NCBI RefSeq assembly: GCF_000710345.2
Contig: NZ_JHEL01000015.1
Span: forward strand, 1,426,001-1,490,000
DNA length: 64,000 nucleotides
DNA from: Curtobacterium sp. S6
GTDB lineage: Bacteria > Actinomycetota > Actinomycetes > Actinomycetales > Micrococcaceae
Reading direction: 5' to 3'
How positions within the stretch are numbered: position 1 is the stretch's first letter; the number at the start of each line of letters is the position of its first letter. The notes beneath the pieces were generated by a model. The model did not search any database. It saw only the letters and a program-made list of their open reading frames with translations, and had not been told where the DNA came from. Positions 42,942 to 51,691 of the stretch are shown here, in pieces. Position numbers and translations under genes: made by a program.

Positions 42942-44087
42942 TCACATCACGACGATGGCCCGGCCGGTGATCTCACCCCGGTCCAGCGCCTGGTACGCCG
43001 CATCGACGTCGTCGAGCGAATACCTCCTCGTCACGGCCTCTTTCAGGAGGTAGCCGCCCTCCGCGGCCAGCTCCACGACCTCGGGGAGGTCCTTGCGGGT
43101 CACGGCCCCGAAGGAGCCCGTCACGGTCTGTCCCCGACGCACGAGCGGGCTGATCTCGACCTCGCCCACAACCCCCGTCGGTGCGATGCCGATCGCGACC
43201 ATCCGCCCGCCTTCGCGCAAACACGACGCGGCCTGGGTGAAGGTCTGCGGAAGGCCGAGGGCCTCGAAGGCGACATGCACACCCTTACCGTCGGTCATCT
43301 CCAGGATGGCCTCGCGCGGGTCCCGTTGGGCCGAATTGACAACCTCGTCTGCTCCAAGCGCGCGGGCGGCGTCGAGCTTCTCGTCAGCCACGTCGACCGC
43401 GATGATTTTCCCCGCCCCACGGTGTTTCGCGATCTGAATCAGGCTGGCCCCCACTCCCCCTACCGCGAAGACCGCGACCGTCTCCCCCTCGGCCACCTCG
43501 GCCTTCCGCACCGCGCCATAAGCGGTGAAGGCCGCGCAGCCGAGGATCGCGCTCTCCTCCGCGGGAATTCCGGACGGCCGGGCGGTGAGGGCCGAAAGGG
43601 GCACCACGGCGTAGTCGGCCATGCCTGCCATCGAATACATGGACAGCCGCTGCCCGTCGGCACGGGCGAGTCGGGAGGTCCCGTCGAACAGGTTGCCCTT
43701 CAAGCGGTTTTCCCCGAAGAATTTTTCGCACAGGTCATCCCTGCCGGCTTGGCACTGTTCACACTCGGTGCAGGGCATGATGAAGGCTCCGACCACCGGG
43801 GTGCCCACACCGATCTCGCCGGCGTTCGCAGTACCCTGGCCGATCCGCACGACCTCGCCGCTGATCTCGTGCCCGACGACGCCCGGCCCAGGGAAGGCCA
43901 CATCGCCTTTGAGAACGTGGAGGTCCGTATGGCACACGCCGCACGAAACGATCTTCACGAGGGCCTCCTCGGCCTTCGGCGTGGGAACGGGGATGGTCTC
44001 GACGGTCAGCCGGGGCGAGTCGCCGCTCCACACGGCCGCTCGCATGGTCTCTGGAATGGTGGCGTGGGTCATAGTTCGATACTTCAT
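42942..44087 (-). CDS. Zinc-dependent alcohol dehydrogenase (MDR family)
   Basis: 381 aa. Catalytic zinc ligands in SCGVCHTDLH and GHEISGEV, structural zinc C4 motif CTECEQCQAGRDDLC (about 101-115), Rossmann motif AVGGVGASLIQIAKHRGA, and EALGLPQTFTQAA. The layout fits NAD-dependent alcohol dehydrogenases related to benzyl-alcohol or glutathione-independent aldehyde enzymes. ATG 44087 has no clear ribosome site; ATG 44072 is an alternative. Divergent from the ABC exporter. Substrate not readable. Confidence 0.88.
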   Translation of the reverse strand: MKYRTMTHATIPETMRAAVWSGDSPRLTVETIPVPTPKAEEALVKIVSCGVCHTDLHVLKGDVAFPGPGVVGHEISGEVVRIGQGTANAGEIGVGTPVVGAFIMPCTECEQCQAGRDDLCEKFFGENRLKGNLFDGTSRLARADGQRLSMYSMAGMADYAVVPLSALTARPSGIPAEESAILGCAAFTAYGAVRKAEVAEGETVAVFAVGGVGASLIQIAKHRGAGKIIAVDVADEKLDAARALGADEVVNSAQRDPREAILEMTDGKGVHVAFEALGLPQTFTQAASCLREGGRMVAIGIAPTGVVGEVEISPLVRRGQTVTGSFGAVTRKDLPEVVELAAEGGYLLKEAVTRRYSLDDVDAAYQALDRGEITGRAIVVM

Positions 44088-44112
44088 CGTGAAGCTATTG
44101 AAATCAACTGTT

Positions 44113-44132
44113 GCGCCATTCGCTCATGGCGC
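44113..44132. promoter_or_regulatory. Inverted repeat in the adh/ABC divergent region
   Basis: GCGCCAT (44113-44119) and ATGGCGC (44126-44132) are perfect 7-bp inverted repeats with a 6-bp centre, 26 bp upstream of the alcohol dehydrogenase start. Possible operator; no regulator gene is adjacent. Confidence 0.35.
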
Positions 44133-44259
44133 CCACCCCACGACGGCCCCATGATCGACAAACCAGCTGTTGACCTGGCCCGCTAATCCTGGTCTTCTGG
44201 GTAGCACGCTGTGTTCTCATCCCGAACACGATCATCTAGCTCAGGACCCAGGGTGGCCC

Positions 44260-46017
44260 ATGCTTTTCACACTGCTTCGCCGATACACCAAGCCGTATCG
44301 CGGCCACATCATCGCGGTCGTGGTCCTCCAGCTCATCTCCGTGCTGGCGATCCTGTACTTGCCGAGCCTCAACGCGCGCATCATCGACGAGGGCGTGGCC
44401 ACCGGCGACACCGATTTCATCTGGCGCACCGGCGGCGTCATGCTTCTCGTGGCCCTGGCCCAGATCGTCTCCGCCGTCATCGCGGTGTATTTCGGTTCTC
44501 AGGCGGCGATGGCCCTCGGGCGCGACCTTCGAGGGGCCGTTTACGCCTCCGTGGACCGCTTCGGCGCCCAAGAAATTTCCGAGTATGGGCCGCCAACCCT
44601 CATCACTCGCGGAACCAACGACGTCCAACAGGTTCAAATGCTGTTCGTGATGATCATGAACTTCATGGTCACGTTGCCGCTCATGGTCATCGGCGGGATC
44701 GTCATGGCCCTCCAGGAGGACGTCGGCCTGTCGTGGTTGGTCGTGGTCGCCGCTCCGCTCGTGGTCGGCATCATGGCCATCCTCGTGCGCTGGCTCATTC
44801 CCTTATTTACCGTCATGCAGGACAAGGTCGACGCCATCAACGGCGTGCTCCGCGAGCAGATCATGGGAATCCGCGTGATCCGGGCCTTTGTGCGCGAGCC
44901 CCACGAGACCCAACGCTTCGACGACGCGAACCACAGCATCACCGGCATCTCGGTCAAGATCGGCCGGATCTTCGTGCTGATGGGACCCATCTTGACGATC
45001 ATCCTGCACGGCGCGGAGGTCGCGGTCCTCTGGTTCGGAGGCCACCGGGTCGATGCCGGCCAGATGGAGGTCGGCTCGCTGACGGCCTTTCTCCAGTACC
45101 TCATGCAGATTCTCTTGGCCGTGATGATGGGGTCCTTCATGGCGATGATGTTTCCGCGCGCCATCATCTGCGGGCGCCGCATCGGGCAGATCATCGAGAC
45201 GGTTCCGGCCGTCGGGCCCGCCGAGCACCTCGTGACCCCGGAGGCCCGCCGCGGCATCGTGGAATTCCGCGACGTCGAGTTTCACTACCCCGGTGCCGAG
45301 GATCCGGTGTTGACCGGGCTGTCCTTCCGCGCCGAGCCAGGGACCACGACGGCGATCATCGGGTCCACCGGAGCCGGGAAGACCACCGCGCTTCACCTGA
45401 TTCCGCGCCTACACGACGCGACGCACGGTCAGGTCCTCCTCGACGGCGTGGACGTGCGGCGGCTCGCCCCCGCCGAGATCACGGATCGCGTCGCCATCGT
45501 GCCGCAGAAGCCGTATCTGTTCTCGGGAACGGTCGCCACCAACCTCCGTTTCGGCCGGTCCGAGGCCACCGACGAAGAGATGTGGGAGGCATTGCGGATT
45601 TCCCAGGCGGAGGATTTCGTCCGCCATCGCAGCACGGGAGAGGGCCCAGACCACGCGACTGATCTGGAATCCGGCATCTCTCAGGGAGGCACGAACGTCT
45701 CCGGCGGCCAGCGGCAACGGCTCTGCATCGCCCGGGCGGTGGTCTCCCGACCGGCGGTGTACCTTTTCGACGATTCCTTTTCCGCCCTCGACGTCGCGAC
45801 CGACGCCCGCCTGCGCGACGCCCTGACCCCGGTCACCCGCGATGCCACCGTGATCATCGTGGCCCAACGCGTCTCGACCATCACCGGTGCCGACCAAATC
45901 CTGGTGCTCGACGCCGGCCGGATCGTCGCCCGGGGAACCCACCGGGAACTGCTCGCCAGCTCCGAGACCTACCAAGAAATCGTGGAATCACAGCTTTCGG
46001 CCGAGGAGGCGTCATGA
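44260..46017 (+). CDS. Heterodimeric ABC exporter, subunit with degenerate NBD
   Basis: 585-aa half-transporter: six-helix membrane domain (about 15-300) and C-terminal ATPase. Walker A IGSTGAGKTTAL (about 365-376), Q-loop VPQKPYLFSG, signature NVSGGQRQRL, Walker B VYLFDDSFSALD. In Walker B the catalytic Glu is replaced by Asp, so one of the two composite ATP sites is non-canonical, as in other heterodimeric exporters. ATG 44260 chosen because the in-frame upstream part (from 44170) lacks family sequence. Overlaps its partner by 4 bp. Typical cargo is drugs, lipids or peptides; unknown here. Confidence 0.9.
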   Translation: MLFTLLRRYTKPYRGHIIAVVVLQLISVLAILYLPSLNARIIDEGVATGDTDFIWRTGGVMLLVALAQIVSAVIAVYFGSQAAMALGRDLRGAVYASVDRFGAQEISEYGPPTLITRGTNDVQQVQMLFVMIMNFMVTLPLMVIGGIVMALQEDVGLSWLVVVAAPLVVGIMAILVRWLIPLFTVMQDKVDAINGVLREQIMGIRVIRAFVREPHETQRFDDANHSITGISVKIGRIFVLMGPILTIILHGAEVAVLWFGGHRVDAGQMEVGSLTAFLQYLMQILLAVMMGSFMAMMFPRAIICGRRIGQIIETVPAVGPAEHLVTPEARRGIVEFRDVEFHYPGAEDPVLTGLSFRAEPGTTTAIIGSTGAGKTTALHLIPRLHDATHGQVLLDGVDVRRLAPAEITDRVAIVPQKPYLFSGTVATNLRFGRSEATDEEMWEALRISQAEDFVRHRSTGEGPDHATDLESGISQGGTNVSGGQRQRLCIARAVVSRPAVYLFDDSFSALDVATDARLRDALTPVTRDATVIIVAQRVSTITGADQILVLDAGRIVARGTHRELLASSETYQEIVESQLSAEEAS

Positions 46018-47978
46018 GCGAAGTCCCCTTGGAGTCCGAGCCCAGCTCGGCGAAGGCGTTCTGGCCCACCGCTTTCCGCCTCACCCGCGAGCTCGGGCGT
46101 CACCCCTGGCAGATGACCATCATGACGATTCTGTTGATCGCCTCGGTGATCCTCAACGTCATCGCGCCGCGGATCCTGGGGCACGGCATGGACATCATCT
46201 TCGGCGGGGTCATCGGTTCTCAGATGCCCGCCGGCGCGGATCCCGAGGCGGTGATCGCCGGCATGAGGGCCAAGGGTGAGAACCGCATGGCCGACATGCT
46301 GACCGGGGTCAACTTCGTCCCCGGTCAGGGCATCGACTTCGTCGACCTGGGCGGAAGCCTCGCTCTGGTGCTGGGCATGTACGTGCTCTCGGGCGTTTTC
46401 CTCTGGATACAGGGCCGCATGCTCAACGACATCGTGATGCACGTGGTCTACGACATGCGCCGCCGCGTCGAGGCGAAGCTCAACGACCTGCCGCTGAGCT
46501 ACTTCGATACCCACAAGCGCGGCGACATGCTCTCCCGGACGACCAACGACGTCGACAACGTCCAGCAGGCACTACAGCAGGCCCTGGCCTCGCTGATCGC
46601 CTCGGCGTTGACGGTGGTCGGTGTGGCCGTGATGATGTTCGCCCTGTCCTGGCAACTGGCGTTGGTCGCCCTCGTGGCCATCCCCATTTCGGCGGTCGTG
46701 GTCGGCGTGATCGGCAAGCGCAGCCAGAAGCTCTTCGCCGCCCAGTGGAAGTCCACCGGCGAATTGAACGGCCACATCGAGGAGTCTTTTACCGGCCACG
46801 ACCTCGTGACCGTCTACGGCCGGTCGGAGGAAATGGGGCGGACCTTCCGCGAACACAACGAGCGCGTGTACCAGGCGTCTTTCCGCGCCCAATTCCTCTC
46901 GGGAACGATGATGCCGATCATGCAGTTCATCTCGTACCTCGGGTACGTGGGCATCGCGGTCCTGGGTGGCCTCAAGGTGGCCAGCGGACAGCTGAGTCTG
47001 GGTGGGGCGACGGCATTCATCCAATATTCGCGCGAGTTCAATCAGCCCCTCGGGGAGATCGCCGGCATGGCCAACATGTTGCAGTCGGGCGTGGCCAGCG
47101 CCGAGCGCGTCTACGAGTTGCTCGACGAGGACGAACAGGAGCCCGATTCCGCCACGGAGCACGCCGAACCGTCGGCGGGACGCCGCGCCCTCGGTCGCAT
47201 TGAGTTCTCCCACGTGAATTTCTCCTACGTCCACGACTCGCCCCTGATCCAGGATTTGAGCCTGGTCGCGGACCCCGGGCAGACCATCGCGATCGTTGGC
47301 CCCACGGGCGCCGGCAAGACCACGCTGGTCAATCTCATCATGCGGTTCTACGAGATCGGCTCCGGCTCCATCACCCTCGACGGCATGGACATTCGGCGGA
47401 TGAACCGCCACCGGCTACGCGCCGCGACCGGCATGGTCCTTCAGGATGCCGTGCTGTTCCAGGGGACCATCCGGGAGAACATCCGCTACGGTCGGCTCGA
47501 CGCGACCGACGACGAGGTGATCGACGCCGCCAAGGCGACCTACGTCGATCGCTTCGTCCACGCCCTCCCGGAGGGGTACGACACCGTGATCGACCAGGAG
47601 GGTGGCACGGTCTCGGCGGGCGAGCGCCAGCTGATCACCATCGCCCGCGCTTTCATCGCCGACCCGTCCGTGTTGATCCTGGACGAGGCGACCTCCTCCG
47701 TGGACACCCGCACCGAGGTGTTGGTGCAGAAAGCCATGTCGGTGCTGCGGGCTTCCCGGACGTCGTTCGTGATTGCGCACCGCCTCTCGACCATTCGCGA
47801 CGCCGACACCATCCTGGTCATGGAGGACGGCCGGATCGTCGAGCAGGGCGATCACGCGTCCCTCATGGCCCGCGGCGGCCCGTACTACGAGCTGTACGAG
47901 ACCCAGTTCGCGATGGCCGCTACCGACACGGACGTCGAGCCCGCCGACCAAAACTCCCCGGGTCCGGGCGCAGAATAG
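46014..47978 (+). CDS. Heterodimeric ABC exporter, second subunit
   Basis: 654-aa half-transporter with a membrane domain (helices from about 35 to 360, including an extended first external loop at about 60-115) and ATPase domain. Walker A VGPTGAGKTTLV (about 425-436), Walker B VLILDEATSSVD with the catalytic Glu intact, and a signature motif VSAGERQ instead of SGGQ. It therefore supplies the Walker B Glu of one site and a variant signature to the other, complementing its partner. ATG 46014 overlaps the first subunit (ATGA). A strong stem-loop follows. Confidence 0.9.
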   Translation: MSEVPLESEPSSAKAFWPTAFRLTRELGRHPWQMTIMTILLIASVILNVIAPRILGHGMDIIFGGVIGSQMPAGADPEAVIAGMRAKGENRMADMLTGVNFVPGQGIDFVDLGGSLALVLGMYVLSGVFLWIQGRMLNDIVMHVVYDMRRRVEAKLNDLPLSYFDTHKRGDMLSRTTNDVDNVQQALQQALASLIASALTVVGVAVMMFALSWQLALVALVAIPISAVVVGVIGKRSQKLFAAQWKSTGELNGHIEESFTGHDLVTVYGRSEEMGRTFREHNERVYQASFRAQFLSGTMMPIMQFISYLGYVGIAVLGGLKVASGQLSLGGATAFIQYSREFNQPLGEIAGMANMLQSGVASAERVYELLDEDEQEPDSATEHAEPSAGRRALGRIEFSHVNFSYVHDSPLIQDLSLVADPGQTIAIVGPTGAGKTTLVNLIMRFYEIGSGSITLDGMDIRRMNRHRLRAATGMVLQDAVLFQGTIRENIRYGRLDATDDEVIDAAKATYVDRFVHALPEGYDTVIDQEGGTVSAGERQLITIARAFIADPSVLILDEATSSVDTRTEVLVQKAMSVLRASRTSFVIAHRLSTIRDADTILVMEDGRIVEQGDHASLMARGGPYYELYETQFAMAATDTDVEPADQNSPGPGAE

Positions 47979-48014
47979 GCCGAGGCCGCTCGCTGGGTAG
48001 CGAGCGGCCTCGGC
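47979..48014. terminator. Bidirectional terminator, 16-bp perfect stem
   Basis: GCCGAGGCCGCTCGCT (47979-47994) and AGCGAGCGGCCTCGGC (47999-48014) pair perfectly around GGGT. It starts directly after the ABC stop codon and separates it from the convergent iol genes. Confidence 0.85.
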
Positions 48015-48063
48015 GACCTCCACCGCACTCACGCCCCGCGGGCGGCCCGGTGGGACTCGGTGC

Positions 48064-49509
48064 TTACTTCTTCCGGTGCACCTGGAAGATCGCACCGGTG
48101 GTGACGTCTTCTTCCACCGATTCGAGCGTGCGACCGCGCGTCTCGGGGAGGAACTTGTACATCACCAGGACGGCGATCGCGTTGATCACGGCGAATCCGA
48201 AGAAGGAGCCGGTCAGACCCACCGCGTTCAGGGCCACGGGGAAGAAGTAGCTGACAAAGGCGTTGGCGATCCACAGGCAGAACACGGTGAACCCCATGCC
48301 GACGGCGCGCATGTGCAGCGGGAAAATCTCCGAGAGAAGGACCCAGGTGGCGACGTTGAGGAAGGTCTGCATGGATCCCACGAACCCGACCACCAGGATC
48401 AGGATGATGAACGGCCGCGCCGCGCTGTCCTCGGGGACCGTGAAGGAAGCGATGCCGATCAGCACGTGGAAGATGGTCACGAGCGAGTAGCCGGTGATCA
48501 CGGTGGTGCGTCGGTTGATCTTCTCCATCATCCACAGGGCGATGAAGGCACCGATCACGGCGATCACGCCCGGAGCGATATTGGCGATCAGGGCCGCGTT
48601 CGAAGCGAATCCCGACTCCTCCAGGACGATCGATCCGTAGTACATGATCGAGTTGATCCCGGTGAACTGCTGGAAGACCGCGACCGCGACGCCGACCAGG
48701 AGAATCCGCAGCAACCACTTATTCTTGAAGACCGCTTTCAGACCGGCCTCGTGCTTCTTCTCTTCGAGAGCGTTGATGCGCTCGACGTCGTCGATCTCGG
48801 CGACCGCGCGCTCCTCGGAACGGATCGTCTTGAGCACGGCAAGGGCCTCGTCCTGACGCCCCTTAGAGATCAACCAGCGCGGCGATTCGGGCATCCGCAA
48901 CATTCCGAAGAACAGGAAGATGGCCGGGATCGCACAGACCGCGAGCATGATGCGCCAGACGTGGTCCATGTGCCCGAGGGTGTTGCCGAGGATCGCGTTG
49001 ACCACGAAGGCCGCCAGCTGACCGATCACGATCATCATCTCGTTGCGGCCCGAGAGCGAGCCGCGGATCTCGTACGGTGCGAGCTCCGCGAGGAACACCG
49101 GCACCACGGCCGACGCGCCACCGACGGCGAGACCCAAGAGGAAGCGACCGACGAGCAGGGTGATGAGCTCGGGTGCGAAGACGCAGACCAGCGTGCCGAG
49201 GAAGAACAACACCGCCAGCAATAGGATCGTCTTGCGACGTCCCCACGCGTCCGAGAGCTTACCGATGCTCACCGCGCCGATCGCGGCGCCGACCAGCAGG
49301 GTACTCGTAACGAGACCCTGCGTATCGGCGGTCAGGCCGAGGGTTGCGCTCATCGGTTCCAGGGCGCCGTTGATCACGCCGGTGTCGTAACCGAACAGCA
49401 GGCCGCCGAAGGTTGCGACCAGGGCGACGACGCCCAATCTCTTCTTATGTGGCCCGTCGGTTAAGGGCGGGAGAGGAGACGAAGACCTCTCCGGGGTGAC
49501 GGCGCTCAT
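48064..49509 (-). CDS. iolT: Sugar porter (MFS), myo-inositol transporter IolT-like
   Basis: 481-aa MFS sugar porter. Visible: FGGLLFGYDTGVINGAL (helix 1), GKLSDAWGRRKTILL (loop 2-3), RFLLGLAVGGASAVVPVFLAEL split across helix 4-5, PESPRWL, QQFTGINSIMYY (helix 7) and FLPETRGRTLE. All are family signatures, and the position at the end of the iol cluster points to inositol. AAGGAG lies five bases before ATG 49509. The isomerase gene lies 78 bp upstream on the same strand. Confidence 0.9.
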   Translation of the reverse strand: MSAVTPERSSSPLPPLTDGPHKKRLGVVALVATFGGLLFGYDTGVINGALEPMSATLGLTADTQGLVTSTLLVGAAIGAVSIGKLSDAWGRRKTILLLAVLFFLGTLVCVFAPELITLLVGRFLLGLAVGGASAVVPVFLAELAPYEIRGSLSGRNEMMIVIGQLAAFVVNAILGNTLGHMDHVWRIMLAVCAIPAIFLFFGMLRMPESPRWLISKGRQDEALAVLKTIRSEERAVAEIDDVERINALEEKKHEAGLKAVFKNKWLLRILLVGVAVAVFQQFTGINSIMYYGSIVLEESGFASNAALIANIAPGVIAVIGAFIALWMMEKINRRTTVITGYSLVTIFHVLIGIASFTVPEDSAARPFIILILVVGFVGSMQTFLNVATWVLLSEIFPLHMRAVGMGFTVFCLWIANAFVSYFFPVALNAVGLTGSFFGFAVINAIAVLVMYKFLPETRGRTLESVEEDVTTGAIFQVHRKK

Positions 49510-49587
49510 GATGACTCCTTTATCAACAGGCGAGGGGCGGCAGGCCCCGCGCACAATGAACTATCAGGTGGTGGGTAGGGGCAAGTT

Positions 49588-50466
49588 TTAGCTCTGACGG
49601 GCCGCTTCGACGCGCTGTTTCATGGCGTCCAGTTGATAGCGGGAGACGTCGGCGGCGTCCTCGTTCTCGGCGAAGACGCTTGAGACCATGACGGTATCCG
49701 GCGAATCCAAGAATCCGATCTCGTTCAGTCCGCCGAAGAATTCATCCCAATTGACGTCGCCGTCACCGACCTTCAGGTGCTGATGCACGCGGGCTGGGTT
49801 GCCGGGCGGGTTGGTGATGTACCGGAGACCGTTGGAGCGGTGGTGATCCATGGTGTCGGCCACGTGAGCGACGCGGATGCGATCGCCGGCGGCGCGCATG
49901 ATCTCGAGCGGCTCGTCCTCCATGTGGAAGGAATGGCACGCCACGTAGACCATCCCGAGGTTCTTGGAGTTGACCCCGCGAATCACCCGCCAGGCGTCCA
50001 GCCCGCGTTCGACGAAATCGTCGGGGTGGGGGTCGATGGCGACGTGCAGGTCCTCGCGCTCGATGAGCGGCAGCAGTTCTTCCATCGAACGGTAGAACGC
50101 CCGTTCGGATTCTTCGGCGAGCTCGGGTCGGCCCGAGAACTCGGTGTTGAGCTGCCGAACTCCCAGATCCACGGCGATCTGGATGATGCGCTTCCAGTGC
50201 CGCACGGCGGCTTCACGCGCGTCGGGATCCGGAGAGGACCAGCGCATCACCGGCAGGATCGAGGCGATCTCGACCCCGGCATCGCGGCAGGCCTTGCTCA
50301 GCTGAGCCACCAGATCGTCGTCCGCCTTGGGATGGCGAAAGAACGGGATGAAATCCGGGTGTGGCGTCATCTGGAGATAGTCGTAGCCCAGGTCCTTGAC
50401 CACGCCCGGGAACTCGAGGAGCGAGTGGGTGGAATGGAAAGGGGTGGGGTCGAGGGCGTATTTCAC
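49588..50466 (-). CDS. Sugar phosphate isomerase/epimerase-type TIM barrel protein (iol cluster)
   Basis: 292-aa xylose-isomerase-like TIM barrel. Visible: YALDPTPFHSTHSLLEFPGV at the N-terminus, LNTEFSG, VAIDPHPDDFVE (likely metal Glu/Asp and His), YVACHSFHM and RVAHVADTMD. GTG 50466 has AAGGAG five bases upstream; the frame extends to 50517 without a ribosome site. Family members in iol clusters act as inosose isomerases or are called IolH; the exact reaction is not established by sequence. It leads a two-gene unit with iolT, preceded by an operator-like repeat and a possible attenuator. Confidence 0.8.
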   Translation of the reverse strand: MKYALDPTPFHSTHSLLEFPGVVKDLGYDYLQMTPHPDFIPFFRHPKADDDLVAQLSKACRDAGVEIASILPVMRWSSPDPDAREAAVRHWKRIIQIAVDLGVRQLNTEFSGRPELAEESERAFYRSMEELLPLIEREDLHVAIDPHPDDFVERGLDAWRVIRGVNSKNLGMVYVACHSFHMEDEPLEIMRAAGDRIRVAHVADTMDHHRSNGLRYITNPPGNPARVHQHLKVGDGDVNWDEFFGGLNEIGFLDSPDTVMVSSVFAENEDAADVSRYQLDAMKQRVEAARQS

Positions 50467-50542
50467 GGGATCTCCTTGCTCGATCGTTACGTGCAATTCG
50501 GTCGATGTGATTTGCATCGCAATGGAAATATGGTCTGAAAAT

Positions 50543-50571
50543 GGGGCCTGCCGGTCTCCCGCACAGGCCCC
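50543..50571 (-). terminator. Terminator-like stem-loop in the leader of the isomerase-iolT unit
   Basis: On the minus strand GGGGCCTG pairs perfectly with CAGGCCCC around 13 nt, then ATTTTC follows. It lies between iolG and the isomerase gene and shares five bases with an alternative hairpin at 50567-50582, so only one can form. Confidence 0.6.
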
Positions 50572-50582
50572 GATTCAGGGGC
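50567..50582 (-). other. Alternative hairpin (possible anti-terminator)
   Basis: On the minus strand GCCCC pairs with GGGGC around TGAATC. Its 3' arm (50567-50571) is the 5' arm of the terminator-like stem, making the two mutually exclusive. Confidence 0.4.
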
Positions 50583-50586
50583 TTTT

Positions 50587-50616
50587 CCAATTTGTCCTAT
50601 CATATGCACAAATTGG
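50587..50616. promoter_or_regulatory. iol operator candidate: 9-bp inverted repeat
   Basis: CCAATTTGT (50587-50595) and ACAAATTGG (50608-50616) are perfect inverted repeats with a 12-bp spacer containing TATGAT, a likely minus-strand -10. It includes TTTGTCCTATCA, matching TTTGTCCTGTCA upstream of iolC at 11 of 12 positions. Confidence 0.6.
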
Positions 50617-50668
50617 GGTCGTGCCTATAGGTAGTTGAGATTTTTTTGAGTCGTGACGGCTCCGCGAC

Positions 50669-51646
50669 TCAGCGGTACAGCTCCGGCTTCTCGTTGAGTT
50701 CGACCCTCACGGAGGTTCCCGGCTCGGCGATCGCCCGCAGTCCGGCTTCGCAGCACGCGGCGGCCGCGTAGCCGTCCCAGGCGTCGGGACCGTTGAGTTC
50801 GCCCGCGAGGCAGTCGTCGATCCATTCCTGGATCTCGGTGTCGTACGCGTCGACGAACCGTTCCTCGAAGCCCGGGGTCACCTGGTCGACGCCCTCTTCG
50901 AGATGTCTGGTCTCAAACGAGGCCCGCGTGGACACCGCGTATCCATAGCCGGAAGTCACGTGCGTGTTCACGGAGACCCGCACCCCTCCGTCGGTGTCCA
51001 TGAGGATCTGGGCCGGATCCACCAAACCTTCCTTGGCGGCCGAGGAGTTCTTCCCGGTACGCACCTGGACCGTGGACACCTCCTCGCCGGTCAGGTACCT
51101 CACGATGTCGAATTCGTGCACCACGGTGTCGTCGATGAGGTTGCGTCCGGTATAGGAATCGGGGACCTCGGGATTGATGTGCTCGCAGTCCAGGGCCAAC
51201 AGCTCGCCGTGTTCACCGGAACGCACGGCCGCGCGGATCCGGCGATACCCCTCGTCGAAGCGCCGCATGAACCCGACCTGGACGAGCTTGCGGCCGATGC
51301 TTTCCTCGGCCTCCACGATGCGCCACGCCGACTCGGAGTCCGGCGTGAGAGGCTTCTCGCAGAAGACCTTGAAGCCCTTGGTCAGGGCCGGCAGCAGAAC
51401 CTGTTCGTGGAGGAATCCGGGAGTCGCCACCATCACGGCGTCGACCTCTCCGGACTCGAGGGCCTCGGTGAAATCGGTGAACACCTGGGCCCCGTCGATC
51501 CCCTCGATCGCCGCTTGGGCTTTGGCCTCGTCGATGTCGATCACGGCGGTGACGCGCACGTTCTTCATGCGGTCACGCAGGCGTGTGATGTGGTCGGAGC
51601 CCATGCGGCCGGCTCCGACGACGGCGACGCGCAATTGTTCAGTCAT
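50669..51646 (-). CDS. iolG: myo-Inositol 2-dehydrogenase
   Basis: 325-aa NAD-dependent Gfo/Idh/MocA enzyme oxidising myo-inositol to 2-keto-myo-inositol. Visible: Rossmann motif VAVVGAGRMGSDHI (about 7-20), FCEKPLTPD with the catalytic Lys (about 97), GFMRRFDEGY (about 125-134) and DTVVHEFDIVRYL with the H-x-x-D pair (about 171-183). The GFMRRFD and HEFD blocks are typical of true IolG. It is the first pathway enzyme. The IolE-like gene lies 45 bp upstream on the same strand, and a terminator-like stem-loop follows. Confidence 0.9.
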   Translation of the reverse strand: MTEQLRVAVVGAGRMGSDHITRLRDRMKNVRVTAVIDIDEAKAQAAIEGIDGAQVFTDFTEALESGEVDAVMVATPGFLHEQVLLPALTKGFKVFCEKPLTPDSESAWRIVEAEESIGRKLVQVGFMRRFDEGYRRIRAAVRSGEHGELLALDCEHINPEVPDSYTGRNLIDDTVVHEFDIVRYLTGEEVSTVQVRTGKNSSAAKEGLVDPAQILMDTDGGVRVSVNTHVTSGYGYAVSTRASFETRHLEEGVDQVTPGFEERFVDAYDTEIQEWIDDCLAGELNGPDAWDGYAAAACCEAGLRAIAEPGTSVRVELNEKPELYR

Positions 51647-51691
51647 GGTGAGATGTCCTTTCGGTACAGCGGTGCTGACGGTCGATCAAGC

